Below are positions 13,891-21,673 of a DNA stretch of 24,930 bases, piece after piece (position 1 is the first letter of the stretch; every line of letters starts with the position of its first letter). The translations under genes were made by a program, and so were the position numbers. Where the stretch lies: positions 1 through 24,930 of the IMG/VR virus record IMGVR_UViG_3300047564_001711; one strand, given 5' to 3'. Under the pieces are notes generated by a model, which was given only the letters and a program-made list of their open reading frames with translations, searched no databases and was not told where the DNA came from. The stretch comes from a virus.

Positions 13891-14603
13891 TAGTCTTGCC
13901 TCATAACTGCTACTTGTATGCCGTCACGAATTGCGTCAGCAGTTATACCTTCGCCTTGCTGTAGCTGTAATTGTATTTTTTCGCCACCACGAAGCCTTAT
14001 TGCTGAACCAGCAGTTCCATTTAGCCAAATGTCGTTATAGCCATTGTATTTTTCTACCCAATTGATTTGAGCAAATGCTTTTAGTCCTTGACCCCCAACA
14101 TCTTTGAATCTAAATCCATATTGAGTATTTGGTTCTAGCGTTACAATTTTGTTTGATTGAACTCCGCCACCAGACTGATTAGATGCTGGAACAAACTCAG
14201 CCATGATTACTGTTCCACCTGTTATGGCTGAAGCTGTAAAAAGTTCAGCTTCATAACTATCAGAAAAATTACGATTCAAGTTATGACCAGGAACAGCGGT
14301 GGCTGTTGCTGTAACTGTTCCGCCTTCGATAAGCTCAGCAAACATATCTGAGCCAGAAGAGTCAAACTGCCAATAGTCAAACTGTGCCCCAGTTTCCCCA
14401 GTCGTAAAAGAAAACAGCGCAGTTCCGTTATTACCAATAGTGAAATACTGATTTACGCCGTAGGAATAACCAGCGCGAGAAAAATCACCAACGTTGTTGC
14501 TTGGCTCTAGATTTTCAATCCAAATTGCTTGAGCATCTACAGTTGGTAACGCAAGTGTTGCACCAGCAGTTCCGACTGAAACGATTTGTGTTGTTATTGC
14601 CAT
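13890..14603 (-). CDS. unknown beta-rich protein between portal and protease
   Basis: The protein has 237 residues, joined to the portal stop by TGATG and to the protease start by TAATG, so it is translated in step with head genes. The sequence alternates short hydrophobic strands with G, S, N and T loops (ATLALPTVDAQAIWIENLEP, GTALFSFTTGETG, SNKIVTLEPNTQYGFRFKDV, GEKIQLQLQQGEG), suggesting a jelly-roll or Ig-like fold. There is no signal peptide, membrane segment or catalytic motif. Position suggests a head structural or decoration protein, but portal-protease junctions normally carry no such gene. I do not recognise a family. Confidence 0.8.
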   Translation of the reverse strand: MAITTQIVSVGTAGATLALPTVDAQAIWIENLEPSNNVGDFSRAGYSYGVNQYFTIGNNGTALFSFTTGETGAQFDYWQFDSSGSDMFAELIEGGTVTATATAVPGHNLNRNFSDSYEAELFTASAITGGTVIMAEFVPASNQSGGGVQSNKIVTLEPNTQYGFRFKDVGGQGLKAFAQINWVEKYNGYNDIWLNGTAGSAIRLRGGEKIQLQLQQGEGITADAIRDGIQVAVMRQD

Positions 14604-15964
14604 CAGTTGCCCTCATATAAACTAGTTGGGTCGTTTGGATCTAGTTGTGCTAGCTGTTGTAGTTGAACGCTTGGAACGCCTGTGTGTGTAATTGCTGGTA
14701 GTCCAAACGCTTGTAGGGTTTCAATCGGGTCGTAACCGACCATAACCAATTCACGAGCCATACGAACCCTTACTTGCTGTGCAGAAAGGTCGGCTGCCTC
14801 TACATTTATGTTTGCCAATGGAACACGCACCGTATCGGCTGATTCATCGTCAATACGAGGTAGGTTCTCAAATCTACGAATGTCATTTACTGTATAAAAA
14901 CCAGCTTGCAATCCAACACTATAGGCAGAGTTACGAACAGCAAAGTCAGCTCTAAGTAGTGAATCTAGGTTGAACTTTAGATAAGCAGTCTCGCCACCTG
15001 GGTAACGATTCATCAGTCTACTTAGACCGCCTTCGATTTTTTCAACGATTGGACGGATGCAGTATTTGACGAACATCAGCGAGTTTTGTTCAACAGACGA
15101 GTAGGTATTTGTGCCAGGCAGGTTTAGAAAGTTACTAGGGATTGAAAAAGCACGAGCAACATCTTCAACAGACATTCTTCTAGCTTCTAGGGCTTGTGCC
15201 TTTTCTGGATCAACTGATGTTTGCTTGTATTTTGCACCACCAGACAATACGCCAGTCTTATGAGCCCTGCGCCCTGAGTTTCTGTGTCGTGCATCAAATC
15301 CGTCGGCCAGATTTTTAGCCTGTTCTGCTGTTAGATTGCCCTCAAATTCAATTACGCCAGCAGGATTCGCACCTTGTCCAAAAAAGCGAGCAGCGTATTC
15401 TTCAATCGCCATAGCCAAGCCAAAGTTTTCATTCAGGGCTGCGACACGACTTACCCCACGAACGTGTCCAGGCTGAACAATGTCAATAATTTGAACAATC
15501 TCGTCCTGAGTCAAAGGTTTAGATTCGCCAGTTACTATGTACCTGACGTTACCGAAACTTGTTCTTTGAACTGTAACGGAACTTGGATCTAAAACGCTTA
15601 GGTTTACAATCTCGCCATTTCGCCCAGTAAAAACTCGAATAAAAGCGTTGCCATCTAAAAGCATTGAGGTAACAACAGCTGAATAGAACGGGGTCTTATC
15701 ACCAAAGTCAATATCTGGTCGCTGAATCCAAGCTGGTGCTGGTCGGAAAGCTCGTTGCTCTCCGTCTCTACGAATCAAAACATCTAGCGGAAGAGTTGAA
15801 ACTGTATTGCTAATCAAACTAATGGCTGAAAAAACAGCATTGATTTGTAACGCCGTGTCTTCATTGATAAGAGTTCCAGATCTAGTTCCAAGTTCAAAGT
15901 CAGAACCAGCACCCCATAGGGTTTGAAAACTTATAGCTCGCTTTTCGAGCAGATTATTCAGCAT
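14603..15964 (-). CDS. portal protein (HK97 type)
   Basis: The protein has 453 residues. Family signatures are ALQINAVFSAISLISNTVST near the N-terminus, PLDVLIRR, AWIQRPDIDFGDKTPFYSAV, SMLLDGNAFIRV, NPAGVIEFEGNLTAEQAKN, KYKQTSVDPEKAQALEARRM, EDVARAFSIPSNFLNLPG and FVKYCIRPIVEKIEGGLSRL, in that order. It forms the dodecameric ring at one vertex through which DNA is packaged and ejected and to which the terminase and connector bind. Its start overlaps the end of the small membrane gene, and it is followed by an unknown beta-rich gene rather than directly by the protease. Confidence 0.96.
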   Translation of the reverse strand: MLNNLLEKRAISFQTLWGAGSDFELGTRSGTLINEDTALQINAVFSAISLISNTVSTLPLDVLIRRDGEQRAFRPAPAWIQRPDIDFGDKTPFYSAVVTSMLLDGNAFIRVFTGRNGEIVNLSVLDPSSVTVQRTSFGNVRYIVTGESKPLTQDEIVQIIDIVQPGHVRGVSRVAALNENFGLAMAIEEYAARFFGQGANPAGVIEFEGNLTAEQAKNLADGFDARHRNSGRRAHKTGVLSGGAKYKQTSVDPEKAQALEARRMSVEDVARAFSIPSNFLNLPGTNTYSSVEQNSLMFVKYCIRPIVEKIEGGLSRLMNRYPGGETAYLKFNLDSLLRADFAVRNSAYSVGLQAGFYTVNDIRRFENLPRIDDESADTVRVPLANINVEAADLSAQQVRVRMARELVMVGYDPIETLQAFGLPAITHTGVPSVQLQQLAQLDPNDPTSLYEGN

Positions 15965-16109
15965 TACGCCTCTCTATCGCCAAACCAAATAGCACCAAAA
16001 ATACTCCAGCAATTACTACTCCTGCTGGTGGAAAAACCATAAATACGCCAGTTGAGATAGCGGTAGCACCTGACGTTTGTAATGCAAGCGCAAATAAGTT
16101 TCTAGTCAT
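15954..16109 (-). CDS. small two-helix membrane protein (51 aa)
   Basis: This short frame fills the 154-base gap between terminase and portal. It reads MTRNLFALALQTSG, a hydrophobic segment ATAISTGVFMVFPPAG, a second one VVIAGVFLVLFGLAI, and a charged ERRNAE tail, so it probably spans the membrane once or twice. ATG 16109 has AGGAAA just upstream, and the stop lies 11 bases inside the portal gene. Small membrane proteins at this site are common in actinophage-like genomes, but no role is established that I can name. It is too small for a holin call by sequence alone. Confidence 0.75.
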   Translation of the reverse strand: MTRNLFALALQTSGATAISTGVFMVFPPAGVVIAGVFLVLFGLAIERRNAE

Positions 16110-16118
16110 TTTCCTAGC

Positions 16119-17636
16119 CTACAAGAAAAACTCAGGTACTGGTTGTTCTATTCTACCTGCAAGCGCCCTATCTACTGCAATAATGGCTGCCACAGCAGCA
16201 TCAATCTTGCGTGGGCTGTTTCGGTTTTCTTTCACGATTCGTGGACCAATGTGATCCACTTTGACGGCAGCATTACCCAAGTGCCTAGCCAATACTGGAT
16301 TGCCGTCGTGAATTAGCTGATTTTCATTCAGGGCATCCTTGAATTTTGCACAGGCTGGCACCATACGCCTTGCATTGGTTGAAGGCCACTTGACTATGGG
16401 TAAATCAAAGTCCGTTTCCAGTATCTCCATTGAACGCTCCCAGCGAAAAGGGTCACAGGCTATTTCACGAACATTTGGATACTTTTTGCAGAATTCAATA
16501 ATCGTTTGTTCTACCTCTTGTACATCAACTCGCCAATCTATGTCGTGAATTGCTGGGTCTTTTTCCCAACTTTTCACCATAAATACCTTGACTGGTTCTT
16601 GTTCTTTCGGGATTGTTGCACCGATAATGACCGTAGCATCGTTATTGAAAGATCCGTCAAAGCCAAGAATTATCTCGTCCTCTGGACTAATTTCAAATTC
16701 GCCTTGCTTAGATTCCCAAAGCCCGTCAGGAAGCCAACTATTTGTAGAACTTACCCACTGATTACAGCGTTTTGTACGAAATTCGGATTCCATTGTTCGC
16801 TTTACAGCTGATTCAAAGTCAGAAGCGGCGTTTAGATCACCAAAACCAGGATTTGCCTTTGCCCAGGTATCTGGCGAGCGATAGTCCCCGTCAGATTCCC
16901 ACCAAGCCATAAAAAACGCATTATCTTCCTGCTCGCCCTGCGCAACTCGTTCACCATACTGTTTTAGCCAGTAAGCGATTGAATCTTTACCAGAACTATC
17001 GGTTTTTACGCCAGCAGTCGTGATAGCAAGAAGCATGGCGAGATTGCCTCTTGCACCCATAGCAAGTGACATAACATCATAGAGTTCACGACTGGGCTGG
17101 GCGTGTAACTCGTCAAATAGAACAAAATGCGGATTCAAACCTTCTTTTGAATAAGCCTCAGCAGATAGAACCCTATAAACGGAACCTAGCGACTTGACCT
17201 CAATAGCATCACGATAAAGCGTGGTAATTGCTGATAATTCTTCGCTTGCTTCAATAATTCTTTTAGCATCTGCGAAAACAATTCGTGCCTGTTCCTTTTC
17301 TGCTGCTACTGAATAAACTTCACCACCACGAGGGCCAAGAATCAGGCTATAGAGAGCAAGGACTGATCCCAAAGCTGACTTACCATTCTTTCGTGGCATA
17401 CCAATCAGTGCGTTTTGGTGTCTTAGTCCACCGTCTTCCCTGGCAAATACGTGTCTGATTAGTTCCTTTTGCCAATCTCTCAGGACTAGTGGTTCGCCAG
17501 TTTTGCCAGCAACCGAATCCTTGGTAATCAAACCAAAAGCCTCGGCAAAATCAATTACAAGCTGACCTTCACCATCGGCTATTGCCGATTCTGGTACTGG
17601 GGTTAGCCACTTTGGTGGCCAGCTACTGCTTTTCAT
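16119..17636 (-). CDS. terL: terminase large subunit (ATPase and nuclease)
   Basis: The protein has 505 residues. The ATPase half carries the Q-like region LRDWQKELIRHVF (52-64), Walker A GMPRKNGKS (79-87) and Walker B FVLFDELH (171-178; D175, E176). TTAGV (207-211) is the coupling motif. The RNase H-like nuclease half has D327 in ILGFDGSF, D395 in IACDPF and D479 in RKIDAAVA. It drives DNA into the prohead and cuts the concatemer, with the small subunit encoded just upstream (14-base overlap). All key residues look intact. ATG 17636 fits the family length. A large-terminase sequence of this type often goes with cohesive-end packaging, which is supported here by a nearby HNH gene. Confidence 0.97.
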   Translation of the reverse strand: MKSSSWPPKWLTPVPESAIADGEGQLVIDFAEAFGLITKDSVAGKTGEPLVLRDWQKELIRHVFAREDGGLRHQNALIGMPRKNGKSALGSVLALYSLILGPRGGEVYSVAAEKEQARIVFADAKRIIEASEELSAITTLYRDAIEVKSLGSVYRVLSAEAYSKEGLNPHFVLFDELHAQPSRELYDVMSLAMGARGNLAMLLAITTAGVKTDSSGKDSIAYWLKQYGERVAQGEQEDNAFFMAWWESDGDYRSPDTWAKANPGFGDLNAASDFESAVKRTMESEFRTKRCNQWVSSTNSWLPDGLWESKQGEFEISPEDEIILGFDGSFNNDATVIIGATIPKEQEPVKVFMVKSWEKDPAIHDIDWRVDVQEVEQTIIEFCKKYPNVREIACDPFRWERSMEILETDFDLPIVKWPSTNARRMVPACAKFKDALNENQLIHDGNPVLARHLGNAAVKVDHIGPRIVKENRNSPRKIDAAVAAIIAVDRALAGRIEQPVPEFFL

Positions 17637-18075
17637 TACGTCTTGCCATTAGTTCTTCTAGTTTGCTTTGCGCTTTGACCTCAGCCACGCCAAGTCTTGT
17701 TCTATCGGCAGGAGTAAAACCTAAAAGCGATAAATTCTCTTGAATTAGCTTTGTTAGCTGATTTAGATTGCGCCTGTCCTTCGAATCTTCGCCCTGTAAG
17801 ACCTTGGCTCGTAAATTCCAGCGCTCATCTATCATTTCGCACGTAATAAGCAAAATTTCAACGTCTGTTGTGGGGCTTACCCACGTAGCACCAGCAAGCC
17901 ATACCCTGTCCCATAACTCACGACCTGGTTTGCCCAGTGGTCGGGTTGGTTCTGGGATCTGAGTTGCCATAGGCAGAACTTGAATCGTGCCAGACTTGGG
18001 GATTGCCCGCTTTCCTGGGTTACCCAGCATCCGCTTTTGTTCTAATGGCTTTGGCGGTCTACCTTTATTTGGCAT
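17623..18075 (-). CDS. terS: terminase small subunit, P27 family
   Basis: The protein has 150 residues. The opening GRPPKPLEQKRMLGNPGKRA is the signature of P27-type small terminases, followed by PRPLG-like RPLGKPGRELWDRVWLAG, a helical core EILLITCEMIDERWNLRAKV, and the C-terminal LLGFTPADRTRLGVAEVK. It recognises the packaging site and stimulates the large subunit. It overlaps the large-terminase start by 14 bases and the glycosyltransferase end upstream by 11 bases, so the three are translated together. Confidence 0.93.
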   Translation of the reverse strand: MPNKGRPPKPLEQKRMLGNPGKRAIPKSGTIQVLPMATQIPEPTRPLGKPGRELWDRVWLAGATWVSPTTDVEILLITCEMIDERWNLRAKVLQGEDSKDRRNLNQLTKLIQENLSLLGFTPADRTRLGVAEVKAQSKLEELMARRNEKQ

Positions 18076-18952
18076 TGTTCTTGTAGTTCTCCACGACCTT
18101 AGCCAAATGTGCCGATTTGATTTCAGCTTGTTGTATCAGCTTTAGGTCTAATTTTTCATTTTCTATTGCTGACCAATCAATATCATCTCGCCTTATCAGG
18201 GGAGTATCAAATTGTGTCCAGATTTTCTTCACGTGATGTTGTGGTCGCTGATACTTGCGTTTGGTTTCGACAACATAAGGCCAGTTTCGCTCCAGACTAC
18301 GAGCCATTTCCAGTCTGCCGTCACCTGCATACAGTTGGTCTGTATTTCCGCCCTTCATTGTCATAGTTCGGGCTTTTCGGATCATATAGATGTTGAATAA
18401 CACTGTTGCCCAGTTATTTGATAGAACTTGAAGGCATAAATCTGTATCTTCGTTGTATCTCCCACGCCATTCAAAAGGAATATCGTTTTTGATAAGCAGG
18501 TTTGAATAAACACGACAATTACGAATGTAGGGCGTTGGTTTCCAAAAGGCAAAGGATTCATAATTCATACCAGCAACAGCTATGTTGGTGTATCTATCTA
18601 CAAACTTCTCTATCTCAGTTATGGCTATGTTTGCGTTTATTGCCACCCTTCGACTTTCCCAATAGAACGAAGTTCGGCTGATGTTGTCGTCCCAGATCCA
18701 ATGGCGTTCGGCACCACTGGCCTTAGCATCTTGCCAAACCCAGTTTCGAGCTGGGATAGAACCTAGACCTAAGTTGCTGAATGGTAAGGTGACGATAATT
18801 TCTTTTGGGTAATACTTGGCATAGTCTTCAAATTCTTGTGGTTCTACAACCAATTTGAACGGCACTTTGTCTTCGACAAACATTCGTGCAGTAAGGCAGA
18901 TGTCAGCCCTACCTTTGCTGATTACATAAACGGGATATTTAGGCTTCTTCAT
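18065..18952 (-). CDS. TET-associated-type (GREB1-like) glycosyltransferase, possible DNA-base glycosyltransferase
   Basis: The protein has 295 residues with a GT-A-like layout. The opening PVYVISKGRADICLTARMFV has the first strand and helix, LVVEPQEFEDYAKYY the second, GSIPARNWVWQDAKASGAER (64-83) leads to HWIWDDNISRTSFY (84-97) with the metal-binding acidic pair, WRGRYNEDTDLCLQVL (162-177) holds the catalytic ED motif, and MTMKGGNTDQLY (197-208) closes the site. This pattern matches the TAGT group described by Aravind and co-workers, linked to glycosylation of modified bases in phage DNA. It lies between a double ParB protein and the terminase. No TET/JBP oxygenase or pyrimidine hydroxymethylase is in the window, so DNA as substrate is inferred. 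Confidence 0.78.
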   Translation of the reverse strand: MKKPKYPVYVISKGRADICLTARMFVEDKVPFKLVVEPQEFEDYAKYYPKEIIVTLPFSNLGLGSIPARNWVWQDAKASGAERHWIWDDNISRTSFYWESRRVAINANIAITEIEKFVDRYTNIAVAGMNYESFAFWKPTPYIRNCRVYSNLLIKNDIPFEWRGRYNEDTDLCLQVLSNNWATVLFNIYMIRKARTMTMKGGNTDQLYAGDGRLEMARSLERNWPYVVETKRKYQRPQHHVKKIWTQFDTPLIRRDDIDWSAIENEKLDLKLIQQAEIKSAHLAKVVENYKNNAK

Positions 18953-20009
18953 CTATGCCGAACCTAATGTTTCGTATGTCTTCACGCTCACGCTCAGGCC
19001 ACCAAATTGACCAGACCGCACCTTGCTTGGCATTTACAACAGTTGCGCCTATCAGTTCCATAAACCTTTGCCTGTCGTCTTCGTCTTCAAAGCGAACATT
19101 TATCGTTGGATAGTTTGGGCGAGGTTCCCAGTCGGCCATTCCGACCCATTCGGCTGCCGTATCTTGAGTTTGCATTTCGCTGGCTGGTCTGGTTGTAAAG
19201 GCGAGCGCCGCTAACTGATTCTCGTCAAAACCTGTTCCCATAAGAGCACCGTTGCCCTCAATCTCCAGTAAGCCTTTCAGCAGTTCAGTCAAAGCCCTGT
19301 CGTTCACTTTTGCCAAGTTATTTATTTCATTATCTGAGGTCATAACCTTTAGGGCTTTTGGATCATCAGAACTTATGTCTAATTTGATTACTGGAACTCG
19401 TTTTTTACCCATTCGCTTGGCTGCTTCAACTACTCCGTGACCTGCAAGTATGGTGTTGTCACTAGCTACTACTACGTTTCTGTAAAAACCGTGCTGACGA
19501 ATGCTGGCTTGGATTTGCTCTAGCTGAGAATCGGGGTGGGTCTGGTAGTTTCCTGGGTGGGGTTTGAGGTCTGCGATATTCATTCGAACCATTTGAAACG
19601 GATTAGCTTGCCACTCGACCAAATCGTCCAGTTCGTCCTGAGTAAAACCTACGATGTCGGGATTCCAGTCAGCAAGTTGTAAATCAAAAAGTTCGTCTAT
19701 CAGTAGTTCGGTATTCCAGTTTGAAAGTTCGCTGGTTCTGTTGTCGGCTATTGCAAACGCTTTGATTTTGTCCTCAGTCCAGTCGGCTGGTATTTCTACG
19801 ACTTGGATCTCAGTCCAGCCAAGTTCACGAGCAGCTTCGACTGTGCCGTTACCAGTAACGACAAGGTTGGCTTTGGTGACCACAACGGGCTTGCGCTGAC
19901 CGAAACTATCTAGCGACTGTTTTATGGCTTCTATTGAGCGTTTATCGTGTTTTCTGACGTTTTCTGGGTCTAGCTGTAATTTGGCTAGTTCGATTGTTTT
20001 GAGTTCCAT
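18939..20009 (-). CDS. ParB-like protein with two tandem ParB/sulfiredoxin-fold domains
   Basis: The protein has 356 residues. Domain one (about 1-130) has LDPENVRKHDKRSIEAIKQS, then FGQRKPVVV and VVTGNGTVEAARELG (50-64). Domain two (about 137-270) repeats the plan with LKPHPGNYQTHPDSQLEQIQ, HGFYRNVVV and ILAGHGVVEAAKRMG (187-201). A C-terminal alpha/beta segment follows (YPTINVRFEDEDDRQRFMEL, then WSIWWPE). Single or double ParB domains are common beside phage terminases and methyltransferases, where they may bind DNA, hydrolyse CTP or cut DNA. GAAGGAG lies 5 bases before ATG 20009. Partition is unlikely because no ParA is visible. Confidence 0.9.
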   Translation of the reverse strand: MELKTIELAKLQLDPENVRKHDKRSIEAIKQSLDSFGQRKPVVVTKANLVVTGNGTVEAARELGWTEIQVVEIPADWTEDKIKAFAIADNRTSELSNWNTELLIDELFDLQLADWNPDIVGFTQDELDDLVEWQANPFQMVRMNIADLKPHPGNYQTHPDSQLEQIQASIRQHGFYRNVVVASDNTILAGHGVVEAAKRMGKKRVPVIKLDISSDDPKALKVMTSDNEINNLAKVNDRALTELLKGLLEIEGNGALMGTGFDENQLAALAFTTRPASEMQTQDTAAEWVGMADWEPRPNYPTINVRFEDEDDRQRFMELIGATVVNAKQGAVWSIWWPEREREDIRNIRFGIDEEA

Positions 20010-20136
20010 TTTGCTCCTTCGCTTTTCAGTTTACCCAGCTGAACCCCTAAAACTCAACATTTCAACAAAAAACGGGATTTTCGCGGATGCCTGTAAAAGG
20101 TTGGCACTACGGATGGCAAATCAGTCGTTGCTAAAC
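20010..20136. other. gap between HNH gene terminator and ParB gene
   Basis: No gene is seen here. The sequence is AT-rich with one GC patch: two near-identical 8-mers CGGATGCC (20084-20091) and CGGATGGC (20110-20117) lie 26 bases apart, next to ACGGGATTTTCGCG. A packaging (cos) site or operator would be plausible in a gap beside an HNH and ParB gene, but nothing is diagnostic. The ParB ribosome site is at its lower end. Confidence 0.35.
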
Positions 20137-20156
20137 AAAAAGCCCACCCCTGGGCT
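20137..20156 (-). terminator. terminator at the end of the HNH gene
   Basis: On the minus strand AGCCCA GGGG TGGGCT forms a 6-base stem with a 4-base loop, followed by TTTTTG. The HNH stop codon (20157-20155) overlaps the 5' arm. It separates the small-gene block from the packaging block. Confidence 0.7.
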
Positions 20157-20517
20157 ACAACCCTGTGGTGGGGGTTCGGTAGGACTTTCTTAGGTTACAG
20201 CTAGCGTGGACAGCCCGTAAAGGTGACTCTGATCCCAGCTGCGGATAGATGTGGTCAGCATGCAGTTTCTCACCATTTGCTAGTGGTTTATGGCAGATAC
20301 CACAATTCAATCCCTGTTGTAGGGAAAGTTCTTTGATCTCCCTTGCCCTCTTGCGGTAGTCACCTTTGTACTTGTCTTTATTATTTGTTACTTCATGCAG
20401 CATGTTTAGTCTTTGAATTGCTCTGGCCTTGTCTTGGGCTTGATGCTGCTCACATTTGTTGTTTCCCTTTGTAAGTTTGCCACAGACCACACAAGGAATC
20501 CTAAATTTGTAACCCAA
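20155..20517 (-). CDS. HNH endonuclease
   Basis: The protein has 120 residues. An N-terminal zinc knuckle CVVCGKLTKGNNKCEQHQ (9-26) is followed by a basic helix (AIQRLNMLHEV) and a C-terminal HNH core with CGICHKPLANGEKLHADHIY, then LRAVHASCNLRKS, which supplies DH, the asparagine and the second Cys pair. Phage HNH proteins beside terminases often nick at cos sites during packaging, which fits its position one gene above the ParB/terminase cluster. The start is TTG at 20517, the only start between the in-frame stop just upstream and the first zinc cysteine. Confidence 0.9.
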   Translation of the reverse strand: MGYKFRIPCVVCGKLTKGNNKCEQHQAQDKARAIQRLNMLHEVTNNKDKYKGDYRKRAREIKELSLQQGLNCGICHKPLANGEKLHADHIYPQLGSESPLRAVHASCNLRKSYRTPTTGL

Positions 20518-20520
20518 GCT

Positions 20521-21669
20521 CTATAGTTTCCAAACTGTGCCAGTGAAGTCCTTGGCTTTTTCTAGGGCAAAAACTACCAACCCCGGTACGGAATCTTCCC
20601 CCGTTATCTTTTTCCACCAGCCAGAACCATTATCAAGTGTGCTAGCCATGACTATAAATCGTGAGGTACCCCTAGGGGTGCTTCCAAGTTCTGTGATACG
20701 AAGGTGGTGCCAGTGACCATGTACAAGTAACGTAGCATCTGCAACGGGTTGCTTTCCAAATGCTTGCCCTCTCCACCAAGTAGCCATTTGGTCAGGTCTT
20801 TTGGCTTGATGTCCGTGAACTATACCTAGAATGTGGTATCCGTCACCGAATACGTCTAACGCAAGGGATTCATCGTCTGGTTGTGGTTCTATAAACTGAA
20901 TGTGATTTAGTCCAGATTCTTTTGCCAATCTAGCTAATTGGCGACCAATAAATACTCCCCAGTCATCTGTCGCCTTACCCACGTGTTCTCTACCCATACG
21001 CCATTGACAATGATTAGAGCCTACTGAGGCATAAATAACTTGGGGAACTTTCTGGGCAATTTTCCTAAGTGTTTGCCAAGCAAAAGTGGTAGCCAAATCT
21101 ACCTGTTCCATAATGCTTAGATCATTGGTGACGGCTTGTTGCATTGGGCTGGCATTATTGAAGCCCTCAATCGTATCGCCTAGATCTACGAAGACTACCT
21201 TTTGAGGTTTCTCGCTTTTGATTTTTGCAAGTAGGCGTTCCTGCATTATGGTTACTCGTTCGATAAGACTCTGAGTATTACCCCTGTAATCTACCTTTCC
21301 TACTTGTAAGTCTGACCATAGAACTACCAAAGCTTGCTCATTCGTCTTGGTCTCTAAATTGACTTTTACTTTTTTCTGAGCTTCGGCGAAAAGTATCGGC
21401 AGATCTAGTGTGTTGGCCTTCTTACGAAAGTTGAATTTATAGGCTGTCAGCCACTCGCCGTCATACTTCTGCCAGCGTGAAGTTCGTGGAGTTCCTACTA
21501 TTTCAATCTCGTTTGGATCAAAGCCAGCGTCTAGTAAAAATTGGCTAAAGTCTGGTTGTTCTGAATAACCTGGCGTAGTTGCCACGCCCTCAATGCCGTC
21601 AAATTCAACTCCTGGTCTGAAATTGACTGGAGCTGTAACCTTTACGGCTGGTTGTAAATTTTCCAGCAT
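20521..21669 (-). CDS. calcineurin-like metallophosphoesterase
   Basis: The protein has 382 residues. The C-terminal two thirds hold the phosphoesterase blocks in order: LWSDLQVGK (117-125; D120, Q122), VDLGDTIEG (161-169; D162, D165), VGSNHCQ (216-222; N219, H220), IVHGHQA (283-289) and LLVHGHWHH (314-322). The usual first-block DxH is DLQ, with glutamine replacing histidine. The N-terminal 110 residues include a segment RTSRWQKYDGEWLTAYKFNF shared by phage proteins of this type. It may act on nucleic acid ends or phosphodiesters, but substrate cannot be read. It begins MLENLQPAVK, like the small gene next to it. Confidence 0.85.
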   Translation of the reverse strand: MLENLQPAVKVTAPVNFRPGVEFDGIEGVATTPGYSEQPDFSQFLLDAGFDPNEIEIVGTPRTSRWQKYDGEWLTAYKFNFRKKANTLDLPILFAEAQKKVKVNLETKTNEQALVVLWSDLQVGKVDYRGNTQSLIERVTIMQERLLAKIKSEKPQKVVFVDLGDTIEGFNNASPMQQAVTNDLSIMEQVDLATTFAWQTLRKIAQKVPQVIYASVGSNHCQWRMGREHVGKATDDWGVFIGRQLARLAKESGLNHIQFIEPQPDDESLALDVFGDGYHILGIVHGHQAKRPDQMATWWRGQAFGKQPVADATLLVHGHWHHLRITELGSTPRGTSRFIVMASTLDNGSGWWKKITGEDSVPGLVVFALEKAKDFTGTVWKL

Positions 21670-21673
21670 TGTC

